From the NCBI GenBank assembly GCA_014529385.2, contig CM043953.1:90837842-90901841 (forward strand): a stretch of 64,000 nucleotides of DNA, read 5' to 3'. Both the position numbers and the translations under genes were made by a program. Under the pieces are notes generated by a model. The model saw only the letters and a program-made list of their open reading frames with translations, ran no database searches and was not told the DNA's origin. Below, piece by piece: positions 42,034-53,760 of this stretch. Source of the DNA: Adiantum capillus-veneris. Taxonomy: Eukaryota > Streptophyta > Polypodiopsida > Polypodiales > Pteridaceae. The first letter of the stretch is position 1, and every line of letters begins with the position of its first letter.

Positions 42034-42450
42034 CTAAAAACTTTGAATAAAAGTGGCCCACTTAATATGTCTATCATCTATTAACGGCTGAGAAAGTAAA
42101 TATTTGATACGTTGTTGATCAGTTTCAATGATCAAGTCAGTACCCATTACATAGTGTTTCCAAATTTTCAATGAATGTACCATAGCAGTCAGTTCTTTAT
42201 CATAAGTACTGAACTTTGTTTCAGACGGTTTGAATTTACGACTTTCGAAAGCAATTGGATGGTTATCTTGCATGAGGACTGCACCGATACCTTTTCCACT
42301 AGCATCAGTGACTACCACAAAGAATGGTCTTTCAAAATCAGGCAATTGCAATACAGGTGCATTAGTCAAAGCATGTTTAAGTGCAGTAAATGAGCTTTCT
42401 TGCAAATCAGTCCATTCATAGGGCGTGTTTTTCTTCAACAAGAGAGTCAA
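42034..42450 (-). pseudogene. RNase H of gypsy element 2
   Basis: In frame with the integrase except for a TAG at 42034-42036. Contains VTDASGKGIGAVLMQ, YDKELTAMVHSLKIW and ETDQQRIKYLL, so the D, E and D of RNase H are present. Upstream it begins with the RT connection end (PYEWTDLQESSFTALK). Confidence 0.88.
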
Positions 42451-42744
42451 ATAATGTGCTTTGTAAGCAAAATTACGAACAAATTTCCTGTAATAGCTAC
42501 AAAGACCAATAAAAGATCATAGCTCATGCAAGTTTTTGGGTTTAGGCCATGATTGAATGGCTTCAATTTTCTTTGGATCGACATGTATTCCCTTACCCGA
42601 TACAATGTGTCCCAAATATTCAATTTCAGATTGGAAAAATGAACTCTTTTTAGGATTCAAATACAAGTGATTTTGTGCAAGCAGATACGCATGTTAAATG
42701 TTGCTTATGCTCCCCTTCAGATTTACTGAATACCAAAATGTCAT
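42451..42744 (-). pseudogene. RT thumb region of gypsy element 2, frameshifted
   Basis: Minus-strand translation gives [14 protein letters not shown] at about 42770-42728 (YxDD box), then SSFFQSEIEYLGHIVSGKG and VDPKKIEAIQSWPKPKNL before RNase H, with stops and shifts between. The first half of the palm, with the first catalytic Asp, is missing: the sequence jumps from the IKNRFPI segment directly to the YxDD box. Confidence 0.85.
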
Positions 42745-44390
42745 CAAAAAATACAATCACAAACATCCACTCTAAGAATAGGAAACCTATTCTTAATGGT
42801 GATCTTGTTTAAAGCTCTGTAGTCGATACACATACGAAAGGTTCCATTTTTCTTCTTGACAAGAAGTACTGGAGCTCCGTATGGTGAACTACTAGGTCGG
42901 ATTAGGCCTCGGTCAAGTAAATCAGTGATTTGAGTTTTTATTGCCCTGTGTGCGGTAGGATTTACACGATAAGGGGCTTTACAAGGAGGTTCACTACCCG
43001 GTATGATGTCAATTTTGTGGTCTTCTGGGCGTGATGGTGGAATTCCAGGTGGCAGATCATGCATGAAACAATCTTTAAATTGTGAGAGAAATTCATCATG
43101 GTTGGAGTTATGTGAAGTTTTCGTTTCAGCAGAAATTTGATTTACCAAAACTAGATATGTTTTTCCCAGTTTTCGAATTGCTCGTTTGGCTTGAGTGTGA
43201 GAGAGGAGTGGAAATTTTTTATGTGCCAGTGTTGCTTGGATGGAGAAATTTTTATTATTATGAGTGAGAGACATTGTACGTGTTTTATAATTAATCAACG
43301 GGTCAAATTCATAACGAAATGGCATTCCCAAAATCATGTTAGGACCATGCAATGGTGCTACCAAAAATGTACGTGCTTGTGTGAATTCACCAATGCAAAC
43401 TTCAACAGTGACTTGAGTTTTACAATTAAAACGTTGATTATTAAAAACAGTTTTGACCTTGTGAGGTGATGAGATTTCAGAGAGTGATAGTTTCTGTGCC
43501 AATCGTGTGGAAATGAAATCGTGGCTACTACCATCATCTAATAAAATGGTTACATTTTCACCCTTAACAGTGCCTTGCACCTTAAACAAAGTGTGAGGAG
43601 ATATAGGAGTACCTAAGGATGGGTTGTCATCGTTATCATAATCAGAATCATATCCCTCACCGTAGTTAACTTCCACTTCATTGTCGTCGGGTGTAGCATC
43701 TTCGATGAGGTTAAGAGTAGCTCCATTGGGGCGGTTGTTGTTGAAAGATTTTTGACTTGAATTCCTGTTGACTACATTTGAATGGCCATTGGATTGTCCA
43801 TTGCCCTTAACATGACCATTTGGGCACTTATCTACATAGTGACCATACTGAAAGCATTTAAAACACTTCACCTTTTTGTTACCATTAGAATTTGGAGGAG
43901 AACGCTGGTTGAAAGGATGTTGGTTGCCTCGTTGATGAGTGTTGTTGTTGTTGTTGTTGCTCGTATGAGGTTGAGCTGTTGTAGGAGGATTGTCAAATCT
44001 ACGTCTTTTGAAAAAAGTACGGCTTTGGTGTTTGCTTCTGTCAAAATTAGGGGAGAAAGGAGGTCTCTTGTTGCGGTTAGTGTTAGCAGGTTGATCAGTG
44101 TGAGAGGAATGTCCACCTTTCTTCTTTTCTGCGTTGAGAGCCAAATTAATGGCCTTTGATAGAGAATCTGGTTCGAACATATCTACCTCAGCACTAATTT
44201 GTAGTGCCAAGCCTGATATGTACTTTCGCTTCAATTTCCTGCGACTAACATGTTCAATAGCTTGCAATTGAATTAGACAATTCCAAAAATGGTCAATGTA
44301 ACCCTGTACATCTTCATTTCTACCCTGTCGAATTAAATCCCATTGACGTCGTGCTTTAGCTTTGTACTGTGTGGGCAAAAATTGAGGCAA
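42744..44390 (-). pseudogene. Gag C-terminal part, protease and RT start, gypsy element 2
   Basis: An open frame of 548 codons. Capsid text [20 protein letters not shown] is followed by an Asn/Arg-rich linker, the zinc knuckle [14 protein letters not shown], protease [15 protein letters not shown] (D-D-G in place of D-S-G) with NMILGMPF, and the RT fingers [20 protein letters not shown] and [17 protein letters not shown]. It stops at the RT deletion. The Met at 44390 is not the natural start, because Gag continues upstream in another frame. Confidence 0.88.
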
Positions 44391-44773
44391 AACACTTTTT
44401 TAAATGCATTCCAGGTGCGTGGTCTTCTTCCATGTTGTTTGGTGGCGTTCCACCACAATGCAGCGCTGCTAGTGAGATGATTGGATGCACACTTTACCAT
44501 TTCACGCTCGGGAAAGTCTTCATCATAAAAATAGTCATCTAGTTAACTAACCCATGCTAGAACCGTGCTAGCATCTTTAGTGCCATCAAAATATTTGAAA
44601 GTGAAATCTTTTCTGCTAATTTTGTTTTTCTTGGGTGCTGGTGTAGATTCGGTGCGTGCAGAATGCAATAATTTATCTTCAAGTTCTTGCCTTCGCATGC
44701 GTTCATATGTGAGTGACTACTGCAAATTTTGAAGTTGCTTTGCAATCGTGGGTGCCTGAGGAAGGTGTGTCAT
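44391..44773 (-). pseudogene. Gag N-terminal part, gypsy element 2
   Basis: From an ATG at 44773 the frame reads MTHLPQAPTIAKQLQNLQ, then a stop, RRQELEDKLLHS, KYFDGTKDASTVLAWV, another stop (about 44540), and SAALWWNATKQHG. WW in this context is typical of plant gypsy Gag. A frameshift near 44400 separates it from the downstream frame. Confidence 0.8.
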
Positions 44774-46346
44774 GATTGCGTGCTTTTTTTTTTAATAAAT
44801 ACTTAAATGGTAATGCTCAAAAGGCTATTTGGTGATATTCACAGATGCAATATGCGGAATAAAATAAAATAAATATCAGAAATGCAATGTAATTAGCTGA
44901 GAAATAGCGGTGGCGTCCAGTCCGGAATGGCGATGCGCTAGGAAATTGTCAGAGAAGTAGACGGTCCGACGGTGTGTCACCGAGCCGGTTGAATTTTGTA
45001 GCGTGCGGTCTCCTTATCCCAAAAAAATAGTGGTAATTTTTAACTTTCACCCCAAAGGTTGTCAAAGATGTTTGGCGAAGAATGAAGGGCCAATATTCCC
45101 CTTTGAACAGCTAAATAGAAAGCTTGTGCGGCCAAAGGAGTCGATCGAATTAGAATTGGAGACCGACCAAGCGATTATAGAAGGGTACCCGAGTCCTTAA
45201 TAAAAGGGGCCAACTTAATACTTAAGTTGAATGGCCACAATGTGATTGGAAAACCTTTAGAGGTTTGGGTTAAATGGATTGGAAGGTTTACTTTAAAATA
45301 GGACCGTATTTGCAATGGGGAAGCCAAATGAATCGGGTATTACCGGGGGCAGCCAAGGTAAAAGGTAGACTACAGTGGGCGGCCGAGTAGGAACAATGGG
45401 CGCCCAAGTTTAAATGGTAATGCTTGTGAATTTTTGCAGTGGGGCGGCCGGCCAAGTTTTTAAGCCATCTTTTGTTTTTATAAAAGGTGTGTAAAGGCTA
45501 CTAAAAGCCTTGCATGGCGTGCTGGAAGGCTGCGGGCATCGCGCGAGTACACAGAGATGCTCAGGGTGCCGTGCAGGGTGAGCTTCGGACCGCGAGGGAG
45601 GGTCGACTTTTACCCAGCAGGCCTAGGCGACAGCATTGGTGGCAGCTCCGGGCATTTCCATGCAAGTCGACTGTATGAGTTGGAGGTCCTTCCCACGATC
45701 AGAATTTGAGTTAGAATCGTTGCTAGGCAGCCCTCCTCACAGCAGGGGTGAGCCGGATGGCAAAAATTATGGATGTACTCTGGTTGAATCGAGGAAGCAC
45801 AAGGCAAGGGGGAATACCGAACTTGAGGCTTTCAAGCAGGAGAATTACGGCAGTTCTCCGAGGGTTTCGATGGCTCTTTCCATCCTTCCTTCTATCTTCA
45901 ATCTTTGAATTTTTCATGACAAGCTTGAATTTCCTCCTCTCTTCTTTGATCCTTCTTTCCTTCCTCTTTAATTAAGCCTTCCGATGTCGTTCATCATGAC
46001 AAAACAATTACTCGTTCAAAGTCAAAAATCTTCCGATTCTTCAAGCTTTTATGCTTTCTTCTTGCCTTCACAATCTGCAATAATTATGCATTAGAATTGA
46101 AGGTGAACACTCGACATACCATATTTTGGGTCGTTATGAAGCCGAATTGGAAATCAGTCGTTCGCTGAATAGCCACCAATCAACAGTCAAGTTTTCTTCT
46201 GCAAATTCGATCAATTATACTTCGAATTTCCACGAGTCCTTGAATCCTTGAATTGCAAGGTCGATGATTTGCAATTGGGATTTTGTCGATTAGAGGAACT
46301 CCTTCTTAAAATTGAAATCTGGTGCCGATTTATCCTCGAACCTGAA
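44774..46346 (-). other. Long leader of gypsy element 2
   Basis: About 1.57 kb between the primer-binding site and the gag ATG with no convincing gene. It includes ggcggccggccaag (about 45442), G-rich words (gggcggcc, gggggcagcc) around 45345-45455, and frames of up to 96 codons without recognised domains. A long leader is common in gypsy elements. Confidence 0.6.
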
Positions 46347-46358
46347 GCTCTGATACCA
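46347..46358 (-). other. Primer-binding site of gypsy element 2
   Basis: TGGTATCAGAGC on the minus strand, one base inside the 5' LTR; the initiator tRNA-Met complement. Confidence 0.95.
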
Positions 46359-46359
46359 C

Positions 46360-47008
46360 TGTTGGGAGAAGAGGGGGAGACCGATCGCTTAAAATATTCA
46401 ACACAAGCTTTCAAGCAATCACCATCAACCTGTCCACCTCTTCTTCCAATTTCCAAGCACACACACTCACCTAGACTATGACACACACACACAGTAAACA
46501 TAGAATTGACATAGACATGCTTGTAAGAGAGTGTAAGAGATGTGTAAGAGATGGAGACTAGATTAGAGAGTTACACAGCAAATAACAGAAAGATAAAGAG
46601 AAGAGAATCTACCCCCAAACTCCATCGGCACCTCTCTTGTGGAGTTGGTATTTAATATATTATTTTGAGTTTAAGGTGCCAAAAATTGAGGCCCCTCTTT
46701 TTACAACCACTTTACTTTTGCAAATGAGAGAAGCTCATTAGTTCTTGCATGACCCCTAAGGGGAGTTCCCACTACAACTATTTACAGAGCCATAATGGCT
46801 TATTGCAATGATGTTCTAAGATACTGTGCAAATATAAAATGGCCAAGAGTAATTGCCGTCGCCTCTTCATCAACTCCCCGCATTCCACTCTACAAAATCA
46901 TCATCAACTCAATTAGTAAAATAAATAGACAGCACATAATTAACCATTACGCCAGCTATCTCAATTGCAGCTAACCACTACAACAGGAGGGTGACCAGTC
47001 TCGTAACA
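46360..47008 (-). repeat. 5' LTR of gypsy element 2 (649 bp)
   Basis: Starts (plus strand) TGTTGGGAGAAGAGG and ends CGTAACA. Direct repeat of 39764-40437. Confidence 0.95.
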
Positions 47009-47013
47009 TTTCG

Positions 47014-47206
47014 AAACTAGTCTGATGTAGAATAGGTTTAGAGATTCATCTTCAGAATCTAGTTGTGTGTCTAGTTTTAGTTCCTCTAGGATTCCATCTG
47101 ATCTAGCATAATACAATTTGATCTTAGCCCCATTGTAAACTCTTGGCAGTAGTAGTTCCGACAAGTCCCTTAGTCTAATTGTGCGATTAGAGAATACCCA
47201 GTCCAC
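47014..47206 (-). pseudogene. Integrase C-terminal end, gypsy element 3
   Basis: VDWVFSNRTIRLRDLSE and LPRVYNGAKIKLYYA, matching the GPY/F-type integrase tail that ends in YNG--LK-YY. Confidence 0.65.
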
Positions 47207-47403
47207 TTCATAGGGTCCAGACCCAACTATCTTCAGGTTTGGTTTCTTCGGTCCCAGTTTTGACTAATATAATAGTACCAGGTCACCCTTCTTGAACTCC
47301 CTGCCCTTGATCTTACTATCGTGCCAATACTTTCTCCCCTAGTGGACAACTTTTTGCTCCAACATCGCCCTATGTTATTCCATGTCTCATAGCCAGTCTC
47401 AGT

Positions 47404-48185
47404 CTAGGGATGGAAAACTCTATTAGAACTACCGCCTCTGTTCCATACACCATCTCGAATGGTGCCATGCCAGTAGTAACCTTGTAGGTAGTGCAATAAG
47501 CCCATAGCGCTGGTTAAAGTTCGGTGTCCCACTGGTGTGGTTCCTTCTAAATTATTTTTGTGAGAATGCCACTTGATGGTTTTATTGTTGCTTTCTACAT
47601 GACCATTACATTTAGGATAATAGGGTGTACACTTTCTGTGTTTAACTAAAAAGATCTTAGTCAGTATCTGAATAGTTTCATTGATAAAATGTGTTCCTTG
47701 ATCTAAGACAATTTTGATTGTACATCCATATCTGCATATGATGTTTTCATATAATAATATGGTTGTTGATCTAGGTGTATTGTCTGGTAAGGCCTTGACT
47801 TCAACCCAATTACTGACATAACATGTGGCCATGATGATATGCTTATTCTTCCTTGGAGTAATCTTCTTAAATGGCCCCATAAAATCCAAACCCCATTGAA
47901 CATGAATATTCCCAGTGCATGCATCGGAGCCAGTGGTGTCATATTAGCAGTTGTTAGCCTTCCCATTCTCTGGCAAATATCACACGTTTTACAAAAGGCT
48001 CTGACATCAGCCATCATTGTTTTCCACCAAATGCCTTCTTGGAGGATTCTTTTATATGTAATGTCATTTGAAAAGTGTCCCCATACATCTCCATTGTGAG
48101 ATTCGGTAATAACTTGCATTTGTCCTTGCATTGGCACACATCTGCAAAGCACACCATCAATGCCATCTGTAAAGTGCTCCAGCAA
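47404..48185 (-). pseudogene. Integrase, gypsy element 3
   Basis: Two overlapping minus-strand frames. The upstream one (48185-47703) has HNGDVWGHFSNDITYKRI, then WWKTMMADVRAFCKTCDICQ, the HHCC zinc finger. The downstream one (47889-47404) has MDFMGPFKK, CYVSNWVEVKAL, VLDQGTHFIN and YYPKCNGHVESNNK, covering the D, D and E of the core (E in GHVESNN). The join between them is a frameshift near 47890. Confidence 0.85.
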
Positions 48186-48231
48186 TGATGGTAAATTTTT
48201 GACTTTTTATGATCACCACCTTCTTCTTATT

Positions 48232-48450
48232 CTAGGACAAGACGTCTAGAAAACATCCCAGCTGAAGAAAATCATAAACATCTTGCCATTCTTGGTCTGG
48301 TTCCTCTTCAGGAGAAATCTGAAATAAATCAGTATCTACTGGCTCATCTCTCAACGATGTTTTTGAACAGCCCTCAGCGCTTCTTGAAAGGAAATCTTCC
48401 CCATAGTGTGTTTTCCCTTGTTTATGGAAAATCTTGGATTCAAAATCCAT
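48232..48450 (-). pseudogene. RNase H end and tether, gypsy element 3
   Basis: FHKQGKTHYGEDFLSR corresponds to the H--GK-N--ADALSR tether after RNase H, followed by an acidic linker. Upstream RNase H text (48480-48800) is broken. Confidence 0.7.
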
Positions 48451-48823
48451 TAAAAACTATGATACATCTATTATCCTTCCTTGTATAATAACTTTGTTGA
48501 ACAAAAGTAGCAAAGCTTGATGATCTACATAGAAGTGAAATAGTTTGCCCAGTAGATGGTGTCTGAACTTGGTAGCACTGAATACCATTCCCAATGTTTC
48601 TCTTTCAGTGGGGTTGAGTATCTATGTTTAGTTGTACTCAACCTGTGATGACTGGCGAAGTAGACTGGGTAGTTCGTCTTCCCATCAGATTGGGCAGTAC
48701 ATCTCCCATTACCATTCCAGAAGCATCTTCATGTACATGGAAAATTACATCTCAATTTGATTGGCAACTATCTAGCTACTTACTGATCGCATCCTTTAAG
48801 CATTGGAAACTCTACTCACATTC

Positions 48824-49006
48824 TTAAGTCCAGATAAACTTGTTTCCTTTCTTGGTTAGTTCATATAGAGGGAATGCCTTAGGTGCAAACATGTGAACAA
48901 ACCTCCTGTAAAAGTTGACGTATCCCAAAAAGGACCTCGATTTTGATAATGTTGTGGGCGCTCTATTGAACACATTTGATTTTATCTTTAGCCATTTCAA
49001 TCCCAT
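48824..49006 (-). pseudogene. RT connection region, gypsy element 3
   Basis: TLSKSRSFLGYVNFYRRFVH matches the LRSFLG---FYRRFI connection motif; FAPKAFPLYELTKKG follows. The catalytic palm upstream is not recognisable. Confidence 0.8.
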
Positions 49007-49009
49007 TTC

Positions 49010-50690
49010 TGGAGATCGGCTCTTTTCTTTTCATTGAACTTTGAATTGAGTATTTGGAATCTCTCAAGGGAAAATATGAGCATGATGATGCATACTCCAA
49101 AGTGTGGAGCCATGTGAAAATGAGGTGTCCTTCTCACTTCATTGTTGGTAGTGTTTCTTAAACACACCCAGTTCTCCTCTTTTGAGTGATTGCATAATCA
49201 TGTATAGCACCAACCGTTCTGAGACAAGGTATACCTAGAAGCATCCCATATGCTCCTTGCATGTCCAATACTAGAAAGCTGGTCTTAAATTTGCCATGAG
49301 CTTATGGAGGTGATTAACATTTTGACAAATAATTGTATGCCATGTGTGCAAGAATGGTGGGTGTGGAAGAGATGTGTAAGAGTGGTCAAAGGATACACTT
49401 TTCTCCTAAAAAAGGAGGTGGACAATTTTATGATTTTCGGCCTTCCATAACTCCCACATATGATCTCCAATTTGAGTGAAAATTATAATTAAGTAATCTA
49501 GGAGTCGAGCTCTTTCCATAGATATGCTACATGATATGGTTTACCCACTAGATTTTAAATTCCATTTTGGGAGAAATTTGAATTCAAATAAACTAGCCGT
49601 TTTGTCTTTTTGAATTCAAATGTTGTCCTTTGACTACTTTCTTAATATTAAATGTTTGACTTCCTCAAACTTCAAAAAAAAGAAGCCCTCCTAGACCCCA
49701 TTCTCTTCCTAATTTGGAACCTCATCGTCTCGAATAACTGCCAGGCCCACTGCTCTGGCTTCAACCTCACCGTTTTTTTTGTGCCTAATTAATTTTGAGC
49801 TGCTGGTAATGTCCGCCTAAGGTCATTGAGTTCGATCATTAACTTCTATATCCTTTACCTTGACATATTTCTCATCGTGTTCATTACCATAGCTATTGTT
49901 TGAACCGTAACATTTTTCCTCGTGACTATCTTCACAGTCCTAAAGTTGTTGGTTCCTCTTGTCTGGCTACTAACTGGCTCTAAGATGGATTCTCTTATGG
50001 GTCCTCCATTAGACCGGTGGCTCCAGCTTTGGCCAAGTTTTATTTGACTTGTCCTACCTTGTTTTCCAAACTCTGTACTACAGTAATCATGGACTCACTT
50101 GGTCCCGATGTTGCTTTCTCATTCTGGTTTTTGTGTCCTTTGAAAGACTGGGGCAATAGCTTCTAAATTGTGCAAGCTTCAAAACATTTTGGTTGTTTTG
50201 GTAGCTTCATGGCCATGTTTTCTGTAATCTTTGCTGCAATCTCCCTCTGCTCCTACCATTTGTCCACTACCTTTTCCTTGCACTTAACCTTCGAGACGGC
50301 CCTTTGTTGCTCCCACTTTTTGGTTTTCGCAGTTTGCTTTCCCTCATTCTCATCTAGGATCTCCTCTATGACAACCCCCTTGATTTTGGTTACTACCCTG
50401 ACCAACACTGGTTCATATGCCTTCTGGTGAGGAGTTTCTGGCTTCAGACCTTCTTGGCATTGAGCTATAAAATATCCATATTTTTTGCACGTATAGGAGT
50501 TGAGGCTTCGCTTCTCAAAATTTCATCTACCTCTGCCCCTGCCAATGTCCCCTTGGCACCTACCCCTACCAATATCGTACCAGTACCTCCCTTACTTGTT
50601 CTTGCTTCATTTCTTTGGACACATTGGGGCCATCTGCCTAGACTACTTCTGGATTTGTTGGTGCTATCATTGATAAATTTCCCTTTCTTG
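49010..50690. other. Decayed interior of gypsy element 3
   Basis: Should hold the RT palm and protease, but I cannot recognise either. Plus-strand frames at 50170-50747 are shadows of the decayed minus-strand coding sequence. Confidence 0.4.
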
Positions 50691-50800
50691 ATGGATTTTG
50701 ATTCCACTCCACACATGACCATAGGCTTTACAGTAAGTACACTATGAGCATTCATTGGACCTATGATCTTTGGATCTACACTTGGAGCACCAAATTTCAA
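50690..50800 (-). pseudogene. Zinc knuckles of Gag, gypsy element 3
   Basis: Minus-strand text CSKCRSKDHRSNEC (C-X2-C-X4-H-X4-C), followed after a stop by CTYCKAYGH, the start of a second knuckle. Two knuckles in a row occur in several plant gypsy lineages. Confidence 0.7.
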
Positions 50801-51332
50801 ATTTCTTGACTAAAGGTTTTGTTTTGGCAATCTCAGTGATCTGTTTTGACATCTCCTCTAGTTTTCATGTCCACGATCCTTTCGTCTTTCGTTTGCCGTT
50901 GTCATGTGATTCACTTTTAGATGATCTAGAGCTATAACTGGAACTGGAGTTCTCCTCAGTAGAAGAACTATCACTAGATTGTCTCCTTTTGTGACCCTTT
51001 TTGTTCTTAGCTTGTTGTTCCAATTTCAGAGCTCTTTGTACCAAGTCATTGAACTCCTCGCGGGGTGCACCTTTAGAAAACTATTCATATAACGTGTGTT
51101 CAAAGGGTATTAAAAAAACCCCTTTACTTACATGATTAAGGTAATAAAATGACCCCTTTTTCTTTAAAAACTTATCGGTTTTTCTCTAAAATCAATTTAG
51201 AAAACCCTTTTGTTAATATAATCCTATTAAATTTTTCAAATTTTGGCAATTTAAAAACCCATTCATTTGAATTCACGTGGTAACTTACATGTCTAAGAGG
51301 TGAACCCCCCAAGTTGAACTGCTTTGTTGGCA

Positions 51333-51719
51333 CTAGAACCTCTTGTCCCTTAGCTTTTTACTTGATCCATTCAAAAACCAAGCTCTCATCCTCTTTTTAG
51401 AAGGAGGTTCTTGTAACTGTCTCATCAACTCTTTGATCTTTTCAACATAGCTCCTAACCAATAGCTTACCCTCCTTGATCTTGTTGAGCTCACCCAAAAT
51501 GTCTTTATCTCCCTTATTGTCTGAATACTCCAGTTTGAATGCTTTAATGAGCCTATTGTATGATCTTAGTTGACAAGCTGGATAATGGTAATACCATTTT
51601 CGAGCTACCTCTTTTAATGTTTGTGGAAAGTAGTTCCCCCATTCATCTTCATCTATATCCTTGAGTTTTGCATATTGCTCAAAATATTGGATATGAACAT
51701 CAATCATCCTTCTTTCCAC
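51333..51719 (-). pseudogene. Capsid region of Gag, gypsy element 3
   Basis: 128 codons: HIQYFEQYAKLKDIDEDEWG, ARKWYYHYPACQL and FKLEYSDNKGDKDILGELNK. This matches the plant retrotransposon Gag domain (F-x-x-Y, A--WY, F---F--, L---KQ--ESV--Y). Upstream frames to 52200 are broken. Confidence 0.75.
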
Positions 51720-52215
51720 CTTTGAACACTCGGAAGGAAATTTTCAAATTACTGAAATGTTCAGCAGTATGGCTCGTTTTCGCTGTGTGATTGGCTTCTT
51801 CTCTCTAGATCTTCTTTTACTGTAGTGATCCATATGAGCATTCCAGTCCTTATATGTCTTAGTTTTTGACATTGTGGCTCTACTTTTTGCTTTGTTGATT
51901 TATGTGTTGATATGTGACTTTGTTTATTGTCCTCGCTTTCTTCATTGTGTTTCTTGCTTTTCTAGATCCATGGAATCGGTTCCTTTGTTCAACCTGCCCT
52001 CTTGTGGAATGAGTGGAGTGCTAGGAATCCCTCGACTCGTCAGTTGTCCGTGGCCCTAGGGCCACATTCGTCTCATTACCATGTTCTTGTTCATTTTTAG
52101 AGTCATGCTCTAATTCCTCCTGAATAAGACTGACAAAATTTGAATCATCCATGAATCTTGCAGTTCATCGTTGACCTCATGTACCTCTTTTGGGCGGCAT
52201 GTCTGATATCTGATA

Positions 52216-52227
52216 GCTCTAACACCA
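52216..52227 (-). other. Putative primer-binding site of gypsy element 3
   Basis: TGGTGTTAGAGC on the minus strand, two mismatches from TGGTATCAGAGC, two bases from a possible LTR end at 52230 (TGGG on the plus strand). Confidence 0.6.
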
Positions 52228-52229
52228 AC

Positions 52230-52889
52230 TGGGAAATAGATCGCCTATCTAAAGCAACTTAGCTCAAGCCATTGTGATCGCCAAAATGGAATGAGCTGGA
52301 CACTTTTAAACAGATATTCTAGGTTGATAGTTAAGAGTTAGTTCAGATCAGACAAGAGACTTCAGACTGGACTTAAGTATAGCTAAAAGACAAAACTAGA
52401 ACTGAAAGGAGAGTATACTGAGACTAAGAACTAAATTGGAATTGTATTTTTCATACCAGAAAGTTGTTTATAAATGAAGTTGGGGTAACAAGCTTCCAAT
52501 TAAATGGGAGTTACAAAGTACAAATAGCTCTTGGCTACAAATGTGTAATGACATTAGGATTGGGATTGGAAACTCAGTGATCGGATCCCCAAAAGTGAAG
52601 TTTTAGGTCCTATTTATAGATTTCTACCGGCTTCTGATTGACTATTCCCTATGATGGTTACTTCAATAAATGATCTCAGTAATTACTAGCCCAGGCATCC
52701 CAGTCTGGCAATCATTCCCACCATTTACACACACACGCACCCACACACAGAACACACGGCGTAGGGTGGAGCCAAGTGGAAAGAAGCAACACTCACTCCT
52801 TATTCTTCTATGTATAAAGAATAAGTGAGTAAGTTAATAGAGTTAGTGAATGTCCGGACACCGAACATCTGACACCGGGCAAACGCACA
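52230..52889 (-). repeat. Candidate 5' LTR of gypsy element 3
   Basis: A non-coding stretch from TGGGAAATAG (52230) to a possible CA end near 52889, adjacent to the putative primer-binding site. Includes a (cac)-rich run at 52730-52755 and the hairpin at 52791-52830. No second copy is in the window to confirm it, and its right part could instead belong to the neighbouring copia remnant. Confidence 0.35.
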
Positions 52890-52895
52890 GTGCCT

Positions 52896-53760
52896 TTACC
52901 CCAGCACGAAGGGAAGCAAACCCAAAGCTTTGCAAAAATCTTTGAACTTATCATGAGGAAATTCCTTTGTAAACAAATATGTAAGGTTGTCTAGTGTTGG
53001 TGCATAAGCCAAGATGATCTCTCTTGTTGAGAGTAGCTCCTTGACATAGTGATAATGCACCTCAATGTTCTTTGTACGAGCATGAAAAATTGGGTTCCTC
53101 GCCAAATGCCAATGCGCTCTAACTATTAGTGTAGATGATGTTGGCAGTGTTCTATCCAACACCCAAATCAATCATAAGGCATCTAAGCCATACACATTCA
53201 AATTGTAGTTGTAATGATTGTCTTGTGCTCAGCTTCACAGCTGAAATTGGCCATAGGAGGTTGCTTCTTGCTAAACTATATTATGTATGAACTACTTGTG
53301 GACACTCATGTGTCATAACAACCAGCTCAATTTGAGTCCAAAAAAGCATGAAAATCTAGTAGCAATGATCCCCGCTTGGGATAAAACAACCCAAAATCTA
53401 AAGTGCCACTCAAGTAGTGAAATATGTTGTGACTTTCCTTTGCTTAGCTTCACAACTAAAATTTTTCATAGTGCTTCTTGCTCAACCATGATTTGTATGA
53501 ACTACCGAGCATGAACCACTTGTGGACACTCATGTGTCATAACAACCAGCTTAAATCCTAATCTATGCATAAATCTATTGACTTGTGAGACTACAAAGTG
53601 AATATCCAACCTCATATTGCATACATAAATAAGGCATCCAATAGCAATCTGATAGAGAGTGTTATCTGCAAGATCTCTAGAATCACGAAGACTCAATTTT
53701 CAAACATTATCCTATTGGAGTAGCAAACGGCTTGCAATTCTCAAGTCCAAACTTACATAG
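52896..53760 (-). pseudogene. Copia RT/RNase H remnant
   Basis: The minus-strand frame at 53171-52896 has HLARNPIFHARTKNIEVHYH and then DNLTYLFTKEFPHDKF, the copia RNase H end (normally N-ADIFTK-L). The frame at 53696-53502 has YQIAIGCLIYVCNMRLDIHF, the segment before RNase H (YR--VGSL-YL--TRPDI-F). Between them the sequence is broken, and a phrase (acttgtggacactcatgtgt) occurs twice, at about 53291 and 53518, showing an internal duplication. Not the same subfamily as the intact copia element, judging by the residues. Confidence 0.8.

Larger units (their letters stand above)
39764..47008 (-). mobile_element. Ty3/gypsy element 2, full length, chromovirus-like, mutated (7245 bp)
   Basis: LTRs at both ends (39764-40437 and 46360-47008) start and end TG/CA. 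A primer-binding site for initiator tRNA-Met sits just inside the 5' LTR and a polypurine tract just inside the 3' LTR. Flanking 5-mers are tttct (39759-39763) and tttcg (47009-47013), a target duplication with one mismatch. Domain order is gag, protease, RT, RNase H, integrase, and a chromodomain-like tail. Gag is frameshifted, RT carries an internal deletion, and one stop separates RNase H and integrase, so it is not autonomous. Confidence 0.93.
47009..52229 (-). mobile_element. Ty3/gypsy element 3, old and fragmented
   Basis: Minus-strand fragments occur in gypsy order from right to left: capsid (51719-51333), zinc knuckles (about 50800-50700), RT connection (49006-48824), RNase H end (48450-48232), integrase (48185-47404), integrase C-terminus (47206-47014). 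A tRNA-Met-like primer-binding site lies at 52216-52227. Gypsy element 2 inserted at the 3' end of its coding region. No 3' LTR was found below 39764, so that end is lost or too diverged. Confidence 0.8.

Noticed and set aside
50170-50747. Plus-strand frames of 86-106 codons
   Set aside because: They lie opposite the decayed minus-strand gag-pol of gypsy element 3, including its zinc knuckles, and are shadows.
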